Origin: Ectothiorhodospiraceae bacterium 2226
GTDB lineage: Bacteria > Pseudomonadota > Gammaproteobacteria > GCA-013348725
Assembly: GCA_013348725.1 (NCBI GenBank)
Contig: CP054689.1
Location: forward strand, 2,228,501-2,292,500
Direction of reading: 5' to 3'
Length of the DNA stretch: 64,000 nt
Both the position numbers and the translations under genes were made by a program. Shown here piece by piece: positions 55,259 through 64,000 of the stretch; within the stretch, counting starts at the first letter, position 1, and every line of letters begins with the position of its first letter. A model generated the notes under the pieces. That model saw only the letters and a program-made list of their open reading frames with translations. It was not told the origin of the DNA and did no database searches.

Positions 55259-55867
55259 ATGATCGGACGCCTGCGCGGTATCCTGGTGACCAAGCAGCCG
55301 CCGCGGCTGGTGCTGGAGGTCGGCGGCGGCGTGGGCTATGAGCTCGAGGCGCCGATGAGCACCTTCTACGGGCTGCCCCCGCTCGGCAAGGAGGTGGTGC
55401 TGCTCACCCACCACGTCGTGCGCGAGGACGCTCAGCTGCTGTACGGCTTCGCCACCGATGCCGAGCGCAGTCTGTTTCGCGGGCTGCTCAAGGTCACCGG
55501 GGTCGGCGCCAAGCTCGCCCTGGCAGTGCTCTCCGGCATGACCGGCGGCGAGTTCGCACGCTGCGTGCAGGACAAGGACACGGCTGCGCTCACGCGCCTG
55601 CCCGGCGTGGGCAAGAAGGTCGCCGAGCGTTTGGTGGTCGAAATGCGCGATCGGCTGGCGGACTTCGACGCCGGTGCGGCGCTGGCCGCTCCCCCCTTGG
55701 TGGGACTGCCGGAGGGGGCAGGGGAGGCGCTGCGCGACGCGGTTGCCGCGCTGGTGGCGCTGGGTTACAAGCCGCAGGAGGCTTCGCGCATGGTAAGCCG
55801 CATCGATTGCGCCGGGCTGGCCGAAGAGGAGATCATACGCGCCGCGTTGCAGGCGAGGGCGCGCTGA
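55259..55867 (+). CDS. ruvA: Holliday-junction branch-migration protein RuvA
   Basis: Tetrameric DNA-binding subunit that targets RuvB to Holliday junctions. The 202-residue protein shows the N-terminal OB fold (MIGRLRGILVTKQPP), two helix-hairpin-helix motifs in TGVGAKLALAVLSG and LPGVGKKVAERLV, and the C-terminal RuvB-binding domain. 37 bases after ruvC. Confidence 0.97.
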   Translation: MIGRLRGILVTKQPPRLVLEVGGGVGYELEAPMSTFYGLPPLGKEVVLLTHHVVREDAQLLYGFATDAERSLFRGLLKVTGVGAKLALAVLSGMTGGEFARCVQDKDTAALTRLPGVGKKVAERLVVEMRDRLADFDAGAALAAPPLVGLPEGAGEALRDAVAALVALGYKPQEASRMVSRIDCAGLAEEEIIRAALQARAR

Positions 55868-55935
55868 GCGCTCACGGCTTCATCAGCGTGGGGCGGCCAT
55901 TCAGTTCATCGACCCCCAGGATGTAGGGACGAGCC

Positions 55936-56981
<1,046 letters not shown>

Positions 56982-56985
<4 letters not shown>

Positions 56986-57398
56986 CCGAGTTCCTTTGGC
57001 CGGTACGGGTGTACTACGAAGATACCGACAGCGGTGGCGTGGTGTATTACGCTAACTACCTGCGCTTCATGGAGCGCGCCCGCACGGAGTGGCTGCGCAG
57101 CCTCGGCTTCGAGCAGGATGAACTTCTGGTCCGCGACTCGGTCCTATTCGCCGTGCGATCGGCCCAGGTGGATTACCTCAAGCCCGCCCGCTTCAACGAC
57201 CTTCTGACCGTGCGTACGTCATTGCAGCGGCGGGGGCGAGCGAGTCTCACCTTCAAGCAGAACATAGTCCGCAACTCCGACGACGCGCTGGTGTGTACCG
57301 CCACCGTAAAAATCGCCAACCTGAACGCCGCCACCCTGCGTCCGGTGCCCATGGCGCCGCGCATCCTGGCGAGCATTCCCGAGGACGTTAACCCGTGA
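56982..57398 (+). CDS. ybgC: Tol-Pal associated acyl-CoA thioesterase YbgC
   Basis: A 138-residue hotdog-fold thioesterase usually first in the tol-pal cluster. The motif [17 protein letters not shown] near residue 10 includes the catalytic Asp. GTG start overlaps ruvB, and its stop overlaps the GTG of tolQ, so translation is coupled along ruvB-ybgC-tolQ. Role in envelope lipid turnover is suggested for the family. Confidence 0.95.
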
Positions 57399-58069
57399 CC
57401 GCCGACCTTTCCCTGCTCCACCTCATACTCGGAGCCAGCCCGCTGGTGCAGCTCGTGATGCTGATCCTCGTGGTCGCCTCCGTCCTGTCCTGGACCCTGA
57501 TCTTCAAGAAGGGCAAGCGCATGAAGGATGCGCGCGTCTCGGCCGAGCACTTCGAGCAGCGCTTTTGGTCGGGCGGCGAGCTCGGTGAGCTGTACAAGAA
57601 GGTGGCCGCACGGCGCGAGGGCAGTCAGGGCCTGGAGGCGATCTTCGAGGCCGGCTTTCGCGAGTACGTCAAGCTGCGCAGCCAGGGCGGCGTACCGCCG
57701 ATGGCCATGGTGGAGGGTGCGCAGCGCGCCATGCGCATCGCGCTCAGCCGCGAGGCCGACCGCCTGGAGACCAACCTCAGCTTCCTCGCCACGGTCGGCT
57801 CCACCAGCCCCTACATCGGCCTGTTCGGTACGGTGTGGGGCATCATGAATTCCTTCCGCGCGCTGGGCGGCATGCAGCAGGTCACCGTCGCCACCGTGGC
57901 GCCGGGCATCGCCGAGGCCTTGATCGCCACCGCGATGGGGTTGTTCGCGGCCATTCCGGCGGTGATCGCCTACAACCGCTACACCAACGACATGGACCGC
58001 CTGCTCAACCGCTACGACACCTTCGTCGAAGAGTTGTCCAGCCTGCTGCAGCGCCAGGCCCACGCCTGA
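57395..58069 (+). CDS. tolQ: Tol-Pal system inner-membrane protein TolQ
   Basis: TolQ with TolR forms the proton-driven motor that energises TolA during envelope constriction. The 224-residue protein has three helices (about 13-34, 127-150, 160-185), and the ion-channel segments LFGTVWGIMNSF and EALIATAMGLFAAIPAVIAYN. GTG start overlapping ybgC. Confidence 0.97.
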   Translation: MTADLSLLHLILGASPLVQLVMLILVVASVLSWTLIFKKGKRMKDARVSAEHFEQRFWSGGELGELYKKVAARREGSQGLEAIFEAGFREYVKLRSQGGVPPMAMVEGAQRAMRIALSREADRLETNLSFLATVGSTSPYIGLFGTVWGIMNSFRALGGMQQVTVATVAPGIAEALIATAMGLFAAIPAVIAYNRYTNDMDRLLNRYDTFVEELSSLLQRQAHA

Positions 58070-58079
58070 GGGAATCGCG

Positions 58080-58505
58080 ATGCGAGTCACGCGTCACCGT
58101 AAACGCCCCATGTCCGAGATCAACGTCGTGCCCTACATCGACGTGATGTTGGTGCTGTTGGTGATCTTCATGATCACCGCGCCGCTGTTGGCCCAGGGGG
58201 TGAAGGTGGATCTGCCGCAGGCGAGTTCGGAGCCGCTGGAACAGGAGGCGCGCGAGCCGTTGGTGATCACCGTCGATGTGCGCGGGCGTTATTTCGTGGA
58301 CGTGGGCGAGGCGCCGGATGAGCCTGTCGATGCCGAGACCCTGGTGAACCGGGTGGGTGCGGTGCTGCGTCATCAGCCGGGCACCCCGGTGCTGGTGCGT
58401 GGCGACGAGAACGTCGGCTACGGCCAGGTGGTGCGCGCCATGACGCTGTTGCAGCAGGCCGGCGCGCCCAACGTCGGGCTGGTCACCCGGCCCGCGGCCG
58501 AGTAG
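58080..58505 (+). CDS. tolR: Tol-Pal system protein TolR
   Basis: A 141-residue protein with one helix (about 18-38). The proton-carrying Asp is in VVPYIDVMLVLLVIFM. The periplasmic part (about 45-141) binds peptidoglycan. It begins with a short basic cytoplasmic segment RVTRHRKRPMSEIN. Ten bases after tolQ. Confidence 0.97.
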   Translation: MRVTRHRKRPMSEINVVPYIDVMLVLLVIFMITAPLLAQGVKVDLPQASSEPLEQEAREPLVITVDVRGRYFVDVGEAPDEPVDAETLVNRVGAVLRHQPGTPVLVRGDENVGYGQVVRAMTLLQQAGAPNVGLVTRPAAE

Positions 58506-58509
58506 CCGC

Positions 58510-59583
58510 ATGCGCGATTGGCTGCGCGAGAATTGGATCGCGTTCACGCTGGCACTGTCGCTGCACGTGGCGGCGGCGGTGCTGCTGTTCGCGGGCGTGA
58601 ATATGCCGCCCAAGCCGCAGGTCGCGCCGCAGGCCGAGGCCATTCAGGCCATTGCGGTCGATGAGCGCCTCGTCGAGCAGGAGTTGCAGCGCCTCAAGGA
58701 GGCCGAACAGCGGCGCCAGGAGCAGGCCGCCGCGGCCGAGCGGGCGGCGCGGGAGGCCCGCGAGCGCGAGGAGGCGCGGCTGGCCGAGGTGCAGCGTCAG
58801 CGCGAGGAGGCCCAGCGCGAGGCCGAGCGTGCCGCCGAACGGCGCGCCCAGGAAGCGGCTGAGCGCGCGCGCCGCGCGGAGGCCGAGGCCGAGGCGCAGC
58901 GCCAACGGGAGGCACAGCGTAAGGCCGAAGAGCAGCGCCTCGCCGAACTTCAGGTGCGGCGCAAGGCGGAGGAGCAGCGTCAGGCCGAACTCGAGGCCAA
59001 ACGCAAGGCCGAAGAGCAGCGCCAGCGGGAACTCGAGGCGCAGCGCCAGGCCGAAGAGGAACGCAAGCGCGCGGAAGAGGCCAAGCGCCGCGAAGAAGAG
59101 CGCCGCCGCGCCGAAGCAGAGCGTCAGCGTGCCGAGGAGGCCAAGCGACGGGAGGAGGCGCGCCGCGCGGAAGAGGAGCGCAAGCGTGCCGAAGCAGAGC
59201 GCCAGCGCGTGGAAGAAGAGCGCCGTCGCGCTGAGGAGGCCGAACGCCAGCGGCGCATGCAGGAAGAACAGGCACGCCTGGAGCGCGAGCGCCAGCAGCG
59301 CATCCAGAGTCTGCTGCCGCAGTACCAGGCGGCGATTCAGGCCAAGGTGGAGCGTGCCTGGATCCGCCCGCCGGGCGCTCGGCGCGGACTGGAGTGCCGG
59401 GTCTACATCCGGCAGGCCCCCGGCGGACATGTAGTGGAAGCGACGGCGCGTGAGTGTGCCGGGGACATGACGTTCCAGCGTTCGGTGGAGGCTGCGGTGC
59501 TACGCGCTTCGCCGCTGCCGGAGCCGCCGCACCCGGATTTGTTTGCACGCGAAATCATTTTTGTTTTCAGAGTCTCGGACTGA
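58510..59583 (+). CDS. tolA: Tol-Pal system protein TolA
   Basis: TolA spans the periplasm and links the TolQR motor to Pal/TolB. The 357-residue protein has an N-terminal helix (about 11-33), a long charged central helix (about 50-265) made of Glu/Arg/Ala/Gln-rich units such as KRREEERRRAEAERQR repeated with small changes, and a C-terminal domain (about 266-357) with one cysteine pair (CRVYIRQ and ATAREC) able to form a disulfide. Repeats at the DNA level here come from the coding of this helix. Confidence 0.95.
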   Translation: MRDWLRENWIAFTLALSLHVAAAVLLFAGVNMPPKPQVAPQAEAIQAIAVDERLVEQELQRLKEAEQRRQEQAAAAERAAREAREREEARLAEVQRQREEAQREAERAAERRAQEAAERARRAEAEAEAQRQREAQRKAEEQRLAELQVRRKAEEQRQAELEAKRKAEEQRQRELEAQRQAEEERKRAEEAKRREEERRRAEAERQRAEEAKRREEARRAEEERKRAEAERQRVEEERRRAEEAERQRRMQEEQARLERERQQRIQSLLPQYQAAIQAKVERAWIRPPGARRGLECRVYIRQAPGGHVVEATARECAGDMTFQRSVEAAVLRASPLPEPPHPDLFAREIIFVFRVSD

Positions 59584-59587
59584 TCCC

Positions 59588-60913
59588 ATGACGCGAACGG
59601 CGACACTACTGGCTATGGTTCTGCTCCTGCTGGCCGCGCACGGGGCGTGGGCGCAGCAGGGTCCGCTGACCATCGAGATCACGCGCGGCGAAGAGGGTGC
59701 GCTGCCCATCGCCATTGTGCCTTTCGGGTGGGAGGGGCGCGGCGACGTGCCCGAAGAGGTGGCCGCCATCGTGCGCGCCAACCTGGAGCGCACCGGGCGC
59801 TTCGCGCCCATCGATGTGCGCGATCTGCCCTCCCGGCCGCGCGAGGCCTCGGAGGTCAACTTCCGCGACTGGCGCGCGCTCGGCGTCCAGAACCTGGTGG
59901 TCGGGCGCCTGCAGGTGACCGGCCCGAACCGCTACGCGCTGCGCTTCCAGTTGTTCGACGTGTACCGCGGCTCGCAGCTCGCCGGCTACAGCATCTCGGC
60001 CAGCGACCGCAGCCTGCGTCGCGCCGCGCATCAAATCAGCGACATCATCTACGAGAACCTGACCGGCGATCGCGGTGCGTTCGACACCCACATCGCCTAT
60101 GTGCGCGTGGAGCGCGACGGCAGGGGCGAGCCGAGCTACGCGCTGGCGGTGGCCGACTCCGACGGCTACAACGAGCAGGTCATCCTGACCTCCTCGCAAC
60201 CGCTGATGTCGCCCGCCTGGGCGCCGGACGGCAAGCGCTTGGCATACGTCTCGTTCGAGCGCGGGCGCTCCCAGGTTTGGGTCCAGAACATCGTCACCGT
60301 CCACCGCGAAGTGGTCGCCTCGTTCGATGGCATCAACAGCGCGCCTGCTTGGTCACCGGACGGGCGCCGCCTGGCGCTGACGCTCTCCAAGGACGGCACG
60401 CCCGATGTGTACGTGCTCGACTTGCAGACGCGTGCCCTGCAGCGCGTGACCGAGGGCTTTGCGATCAACACCGAACCGGCCTGGAGCGCGGACGGGCGGT
60501 CGATCGTGTTTACCTCGGACCGCGGCGGGCGACCGCAGCTCTACCGCATCGAGGTCAATGCGCGCGGCGTGCCCAGCGGCCGGCCGCAGCGCCTGACCTT
60601 CGACGGTGGTTACAACGCCAGCCCCTCGCTGTCGCCCGATGGGCGTCGTGTGGCGATGGTGCACGCCACCGACAATGGCTTCGGCATCGGTGTGATGGAC
60701 CTCGGCAGCCGCGAGCTGCGGGTGGTGTCCGACGCGGGTCGCGACGAGTCGCCGCACTTCGCGCCCAACGGGCAAATGATCATCTACGCGACCCGGGCGG
60801 GGGGTCGGGGCGTGTTGGAGGTGGTGTCGGCGGACGGACGGGCGCATCACCGTCTGACGACGCGGCAAGGCGACGTGCGTGAACCGGCATGGTCGCCGTT
60901 CAAAGCAGACTAA
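59588..60913 (+). CDS. tolB: Tol-Pal system beta-propeller protein TolB
   Basis: Periplasmic TolB binds Pal and TolA. The 441-residue precursor has a signal peptide 1-22 (GAWA/QQG), an N-terminal domain (about 23-165), and a six-bladed propeller with repeated P-x-W-S-P-D-G-R type strands (PAWAPDGKRL, PAWSPDGRRL, PAWSADGRSI, PSLSPDGRRV, PHFAPNGQMI). ATG at 59588 gives the proper signal peptide. Five bases after tolA. Confidence 0.97.
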   Translation: MTRTATLLAMVLLLLAAHGAWAQQGPLTIEITRGEEGALPIAIVPFGWEGRGDVPEEVAAIVRANLERTGRFAPIDVRDLPSRPREASEVNFRDWRALGVQNLVVGRLQVTGPNRYALRFQLFDVYRGSQLAGYSISASDRSLRRAAHQISDIIYENLTGDRGAFDTHIAYVRVERDGRGEPSYALAVADSDGYNEQVILTSSQPLMSPAWAPDGKRLAYVSFERGRSQVWVQNIVTVHREVVASFDGINSAPAWSPDGRRLALTLSKDGTPDVYVLDLQTRALQRVTEGFAINTEPAWSADGRSIVFTSDRGGRPQLYRIEVNARGVPSGRPQRLTFDGGYNASPSLSPDGRRVAMVHATDNGFGIGVMDLGSRELRVVSDAGRDESPHFAPNGQMIIYATRAGGRGVLEVVSADGRAHHRLTTRQGDVREPAWSPFKAD

Positions 60914-60943
60914 TCAGCCGTTATACAGGTGAGAGAGGAACCG

Positions 60944-61510
60944 ATGAGCAAGTATGTGAAGCTGTTGCCGGCCGTATTGGTGGTGAGCCTGGCGGGTTGC
61001 GCCAGCGTGTTGGACGGTCCGCCGCGGGACACCGCCGACGGGGCCGAGGGGGCGCGCGAGGCGGCGGCCGAGATGGCCGAGACCGATGCCCGGCGTGATC
61101 GGGACGCCCAGCTGCGCGGCGCGGAGCTCGAGAGCGGCTTTCAGGGACACCCGTTGGATGACCCGCAGAGCCTGCTGTCCGAGCGCGTGATTTATTTCGC
61201 ATTCGACAGCAGTGAACTCAGCGAAGAGCAGCGCGCGGTCCTGAACGCCCACGCCCGCTTCCTGGGCGATCACCCCGAAGTGCAGGTGGTGCTCGAGGGG
61301 CATACCGACGAGCGCGGTTCGCGTGAGTATAATTTGGCGCTCGGCGAGCGCCGCGCCAAGTCGGTGCTCCAGTACCTGAACCTGCAGGGCGTCAACGGCG
61401 CGCAGCTCGACGCGATCAGCTTCGGCGAGGAGCGTCCGGCGGTGCAGGGCAGTGATGAGTCCGCGTGGCAGTACAACCGCCGTGTGGAGATTCTGTACTC
61501 GGGTTACTGA
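60944..61510 (+). CDS. pal: Peptidoglycan-associated lipoprotein Pal
   Basis: A 188-residue lipoprotein of the outer membrane. Lipobox SLAGC gives lipidated Cys19. An acidic/Ala-rich spacer (about 25-75) precedes the OmpA-like peptidoglycan-binding domain with YFAFDSSELSEEQ, EGHTDERGSREYN and LGERRAKSV. Binds TolB and the cell wall. GAGAGGAA upstream fits ATG 60944. Confidence 0.97.
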   Translation: MSKYVKLLPAVLVVSLAGCASVLDGPPRDTADGAEGAREAAAEMAETDARRDRDAQLRGAELESGFQGHPLDDPQSLLSERVIYFAFDSSELSEEQRAVLNAHARFLGDHPEVQVVLEGHTDERGSREYNLALGERRAKSVLQYLNLQGVNGAQLDAISFGEERPAVQGSDESAWQYNRRVEILYSGY

Positions 61511-61518
61511 TCGGGCCT

Positions 61519-61546
61519 CGTCGGCCGCGGGCTTCCGCGGCCGACG
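61519..61546 (+). other. 12-bp hairpin between pal and cpoB
   Basis: CGTCGGCCGCGG / CCGCGGCCGACG with a GCTT loop, nine bases after the pal stop. No T run follows. It may be an attenuator or mRNA-processing structure that sets cpoB below pal, or part of a factor-dependent terminator. Confidence 0.55.
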
Positions 61547-61634
61547 CAGGACGCGCTTACTGCCAGGGTGGGCATCATCGCGGCGCCGCCGGTGCAGCCG
61601 GCCGGGGCGCCCTTCAACCTGTAAGGAGTCACCC

Positions 61635-62396
61635 ATGCGGTTATCTCGGCGAGTGCTGAGCGTGGGGTTGGCAGGCATGCTGGCCGCGGGCGCGCCAGCC
61701 GTCTGGGCGCAAGACGATCGAACCGACGCACGCCTGGAGCGCATCGAGCGATTGTTGGAGAGCCGCGGCTTGGCCGAGATGCTGTTGCAGGTGGAGGCCC
61801 TGCAGCGCGAGGTGCAGGAGCTGCGCGGCGAACTGGAACAGCAGACCCACACCCTCGAACAGCTGCGCCAGCGTCAGCGCGATCTCTACCTCGATACCGA
61901 CCGCCGCCTGCTGCAGCTCGAGCGCGGTCAGCCGGAGAGCGGGGCCTTCGCGCCGGTACCCGTTCCGGGCGATGAACACGCCGCGGCGTCCGCAGAGGAG
62001 GGCGCACAGGCGCCCCCCCAGAGCGGCGAGCAGGAGGCCTATCAGGCGGCCTTCGATCTGCTGCGTGAGTTGCGTTACGAGCAGGCGGTGCAGGCCTTCA
62101 CGACCTTCCTGGACAGCTACCCTCAGGGACGCCACGCGCACATGGCGCAGTATTGGATCGCCGAGGCCCATTACGCCCAGCGACGGTTCCCGCAGGCGAT
62201 CGAGCACTACCGCGCGCTGCTGGAGAACCACCCGCGCAGCCCCAAGGTGCCGGAGGCCCTGCTCAAGATCGGTTACAGCTACCACGAGTTGGGAGAATCC
62301 GCCGAGGCTCGCCAGGTGGTTCAGACCCTGCTGCAGCGCCACCCCGATACGACGGAGGCGGGGCAGGCACGGACCCTGCTGGAAGCCTTGCGTTAG
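61635..62396 (+). CDS. cpoB: Cell division coordinator CpoB (YbgF)
   Basis: Periplasmic protein that links Tol-Pal to cell-wall synthesis at division. The 253-residue precursor has a signal peptide 1-25 (VWA/QDD), an N-terminal coiled coil (about 30-95), a Pro/Glu-rich linker, and a C-terminal TPR domain (about 130-253: EQEAYQAAFDLL, PQAIEHYRALLENHP, SPKVPEALLKIGYSYHELGE). AAGGAGT precedes the ATG. Last gene of the tol-pal cluster. Confidence 0.95.
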   Translation: MRLSRRVLSVGLAGMLAAGAPAVWAQDDRTDARLERIERLLESRGLAEMLLQVEALQREVQELRGELEQQTHTLEQLRQRQRDLYLDTDRRLLQLERGQPESGAFAPVPVPGDEHAAASAEEGAQAPPQSGEQEAYQAAFDLLRELRYEQAVQAFTTFLDSYPQGRHAHMAQYWIAEAHYAQRRFPQAIEHYRALLENHPRSPKVPEALLKIGYSYHELGESAEARQVVQTLLQRHPDTTEAGQARTLLEALR

Positions 62397-62497
62397 CGCC
62401 TGAACCGTCCCCGGGGCGCGCGTCTTGCGAGGTTCGAGTCCCGCTTGGAACCGGCCTGCGCACCCCGCGCGGTCCGAGGCCGCGGTGGCTTCCGCGA

Positions 62498-62506
62498 TGA
62501 TATACT
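62498..62506 (+). promoter_or_regulatory. Extended -10 promoter of queE
   Basis: TGATATACT: TG, one base, TATACT (5/6 to TATAAT), 25 bases before the queE ATG. No -35 of note. A typical extended -10 promoter. Confidence 0.5.
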
Positions 62507-62531
62507 GAGCGGTCTCTCGTCATCGTCGCTC

Positions 62532-63209
62532 ATGTCCGTGTCTCATCCCTCTGATCAAAGCCCGCGCGCCGAACGCCTGCGCGTCACCGAGATTTTCCAT
62601 TCCCTGCAGGGCGAGACCCGTACTGCCGGCGTGCCGACCGTGTTCGTGCGCCTGACCGGCTGTCCGCTGCGCTGCGGCTATTGCGACACCGCGTATGCTT
62701 TCCAGGGCGGCGAATGGATGAGCCTTGGCGAAATCCTCGCCGAGGTGGCCCGCTACACACCGCGTTACGTGACGGTCACGGGGGGCGAGCCGCTGGCGCA
62801 GAAGAACTGCCTCGAGCTACTTACCCGACTGTGCGACGCCGGCTACGAGGTATCGCTGGAGACCAGCGGCGCGCTGGACGTGGCCGAGGTCGACGCGCGG
62901 GTGGTCAAGGTGCTGGACCTCAAGACGCCGGGATCCGGCGAGAGCGCGCGTAACCGCTGGGAGAATCTCGCGCACCTCAGCGCGCGCGACCAGATCAAGT
63001 TCGTGCTCTGCGACCGCGCCGACTACGAATGGGCGCGGGAGGTGCTGCGCGAGCGCGCGCTGGCCGCGCGTTGCGAGGTGCTCTTCTCACCGAGCTACGG
63101 GCAGCTCGCGCCCGCCGCGCTCGCGGAGTGGGTGCTGGCCGACCGCCTGCCGGTGCGGGTGCAGATCCAGCTGCACAAGGTCCTGTGGGGCGAGGCGCAG
63201 GGCCGATGA
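62532..63209 (+). CDS. queE: 7-carboxy-7-deazaguanine synthase
   Basis: Radical-SAM enzyme of queuosine biosynthesis, forming the deazaguanine ring. The 225-residue protein has the iron-sulfur motif CX3CX2C at Cys44, Cys48, Cys51 ([13 protein letters not shown]), and the SAM-binding TVTGGEP near 96. Its stop overlaps queC (ATGA). It follows the tol-pal cluster, as in many gammaproteobacteria. Confidence 0.95.
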   Translation: MSVSHPSDQSPRAERLRVTEIFHSLQGETRTAGVPTVFVRLTGCPLRCGYCDTAYAFQGGEWMSLGEILAEVARYTPRYVTVTGGEPLAQKNCLELLTRLCDAGYEVSLETSGALDVAEVDARVVKVLDLKTPGSGESARNRWENLAHLSARDQIKFVLCDRADYEWAREVLRERALAARCEVLFSPSYGQLAPAALAEWVLADRLPVRVQIQLHKVLWGEAQGR

Positions 63210-63892
63210 GCCGCCGCGCCGTGGTGTTGCTGTCGGGCGGCCTGGATTCGGCGACCGTGCTCGCCCTGGCGCGCGCCGAGGGCTTTGCCTGTCACGCCCT
63301 CAGCTTCGACTACGGGCAACGCCATGGTGCCGAACTGGCCGCTGCGCGGCGCATGGCCGCCGCGCAGGGGGTCGTCGAGCATAAGGTGGTGCACGTGGAT
63401 CTCGGCGCGCTCGGCGGCTCGGCGCTCACCGACCCCGCCATCGCGGTGCCGGACGCCGCGCCGGCGGGTGCGCCCACCGCCATCCCGGTCACCTACGTGC
63501 CCGCGCGCAACACCGTGTTCCTGGCCGTCGCGCTCGGTTATGCCGAGGTGCTCGGCGCGGCGGATATCTTCATCGGCGTGAACGCGGTGGATTACTCGGG
63601 CTATCCGGATTGTCGCCCGGCGTTCATCGAGGCGTTCGAGGCCCTCGCACGCGTCGCCACGCGCGCGGGCGTGGCGGGGGAGCGACTGCGGGTGCGAGCG
63701 CCCCTCATGCGCATGAGTAAGGCGGAGATCATCCGCGCGGGGCGTGCGCTGGGGGTGGATTATGGCCTCACGGTGTCGTGCTACGCGGCCGATGCGCGCG
63801 GTCGGGCATGTGGACGCTGCGATGCCTGCCGGCTGCGCGCCGAGGGATTTTCAGCCGCTCAAGTCCCTGATCCTACGCAATACCAAGTGTAG
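63206..63892 (+). CDS. queC: 7-cyano-7-deazaguanine synthase
   Basis: Converts carboxydeazaguanine to preQ0 with ATP and ammonia. The 228-residue protein has the PP-loop SGGLDS at 10-15, SFDYGQRH near 32, and the zinc site with C-Y-A-A...ACGRCDAC near 193-209. ATG overlaps queE by four bases. Product feeds tRNA queuosine. Confidence 0.96.
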   Translation: MSRRAVVLLSGGLDSATVLALARAEGFACHALSFDYGQRHGAELAAARRMAAAQGVVEHKVVHVDLGALGGSALTDPAIAVPDAAPAGAPTAIPVTYVPARNTVFLAVALGYAEVLGAADIFIGVNAVDYSGYPDCRPAFIEAFEALARVATRAGVAGERLRVRAPLMRMSKAEIIRAGRALGVDYGLTVSCYAADARGRACGRCDACRLRAEGFSAAQVPDPTQYQV

Positions 63893-64000
63893 GACCGGCG
63901 ACCGCCTGGGCGAAACAGTAGCACCCCATGCCATTTGCATTTAGAATCGGCCGGATAAACATTCCTGTATTATTCGGGCCGCGGCGGATCGCCACAGCAC
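63893..64000 (+). other. Non-coding tail after queC, promoter-like
   Basis: No gene is visible in the last 108 bases. It is less GC-rich (ATTTGCATTTAGAAT ... ACATTCCTGTATTATTC). TTGCAT at 63933-63938 and TATTAT at 63966-63971 look promoter-like but are 27 bases apart, too far for one sigma-70 promoter. The next gene probably lies beyond the window. Confidence 0.3.

Noticed and set aside
58700-59300. Repetitive DNA, possible CRISPR or tandem repeat
   Set aside because: The repeats encode the charged helix of TolA, vary in length and sequence, and have no spacers.

Overview
The window is a high-GC (about two-thirds G+C by eye), gene-dense bacterial chromosome segment. Gene content and order point to a gammaproteobacterium, probably of the Chromatiales/Ectothiorhodospiraceae type: yebC-ruvCAB-ybgC-tolQRAB-pal-cpoB in the classical gammaproteobacterial order, followed by queE-queC, plus a tkt-gap-pgk-pyk-fba cluster next to metK as seen in sulfur-oxidising chemo- and photoautotrophs. 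The taxonomic call is inference; no rRNA gene is present. I see no insertion sequence, integrase, prophage, CRISPR array or complete tRNA.

Layout. (1) 1-1383, minus strand: 5' part of metK and a solitary PhnD-like periplasmic binding protein. (2) 1714-9062: transketolase, GAPDH, phosphoglycerate kinase, pyruvate kinase and class II aldolase, with hairpins in several gaps and a strong terminator at the end. (3) 9231-9794: a small membrane protein. (4) 9876-18851: a trehalose/alpha-glucan operon of a DUF5752 protein, TreT-like synthase, a GlgX-TreZ fusion and TreY. (5) 18871-25614: stress and DNA-repair genes (DUF3185, a Cys-rich small protein, Ku, LigD, an SDR dehydrogenase), a second solitary PhnD-like protein and a PlsC-like acyltransferase. 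(6) 25600-28385: clpB behind a recognisable sigma-32 heat-shock promoter. (7) 28478-31586: secreted Kelch protein, GNAT, VOC, DUF202, a one-helix protein and DUF427.

(8) 31678-40294: a five-gene operon with touching or overlapping ends: LolD/MacB-type ATPase, large FtsX-type permease, AttH/CrtC-like lipocalin-fold protein, RND adaptor lipoprotein and RND pump. (9) 40302-46165: di-haem cytochrome c peroxidase-family protein, two small hypothetical proteins with a phosphodiesterase, an SDR, an outer-membrane barrel protein and a YdjM-like membrane protein. (10) 46241-49949: FmdB and DUF502 genes behind a second sigma-32-like promoter, then aspS (non-discriminating type) and an alpha/beta hydrolase. 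(11) 50028-53841: CHASE2 Ser/Thr kinase, PP2C phosphatase and FHA protein, a compact phospho-signalling module. (12) 53858-63892: yebC, Holliday-junction resolution, the Tol-Pal envelope system and queuosine-precursor genes.

The least ordinary parts are the trehalose operon (two trehalose routes, a debranching-hydrolase fusion, an internally duplicated DUF5752 protein), the combined ABC/lipocalin/RND operon, the kinase-phosphatase-FHA trio, the two orphan PhnD-like proteins and the two sigma-32-like promoters with identical 15-base spacing. No complete undescribed system can be proven from the sequence alone.
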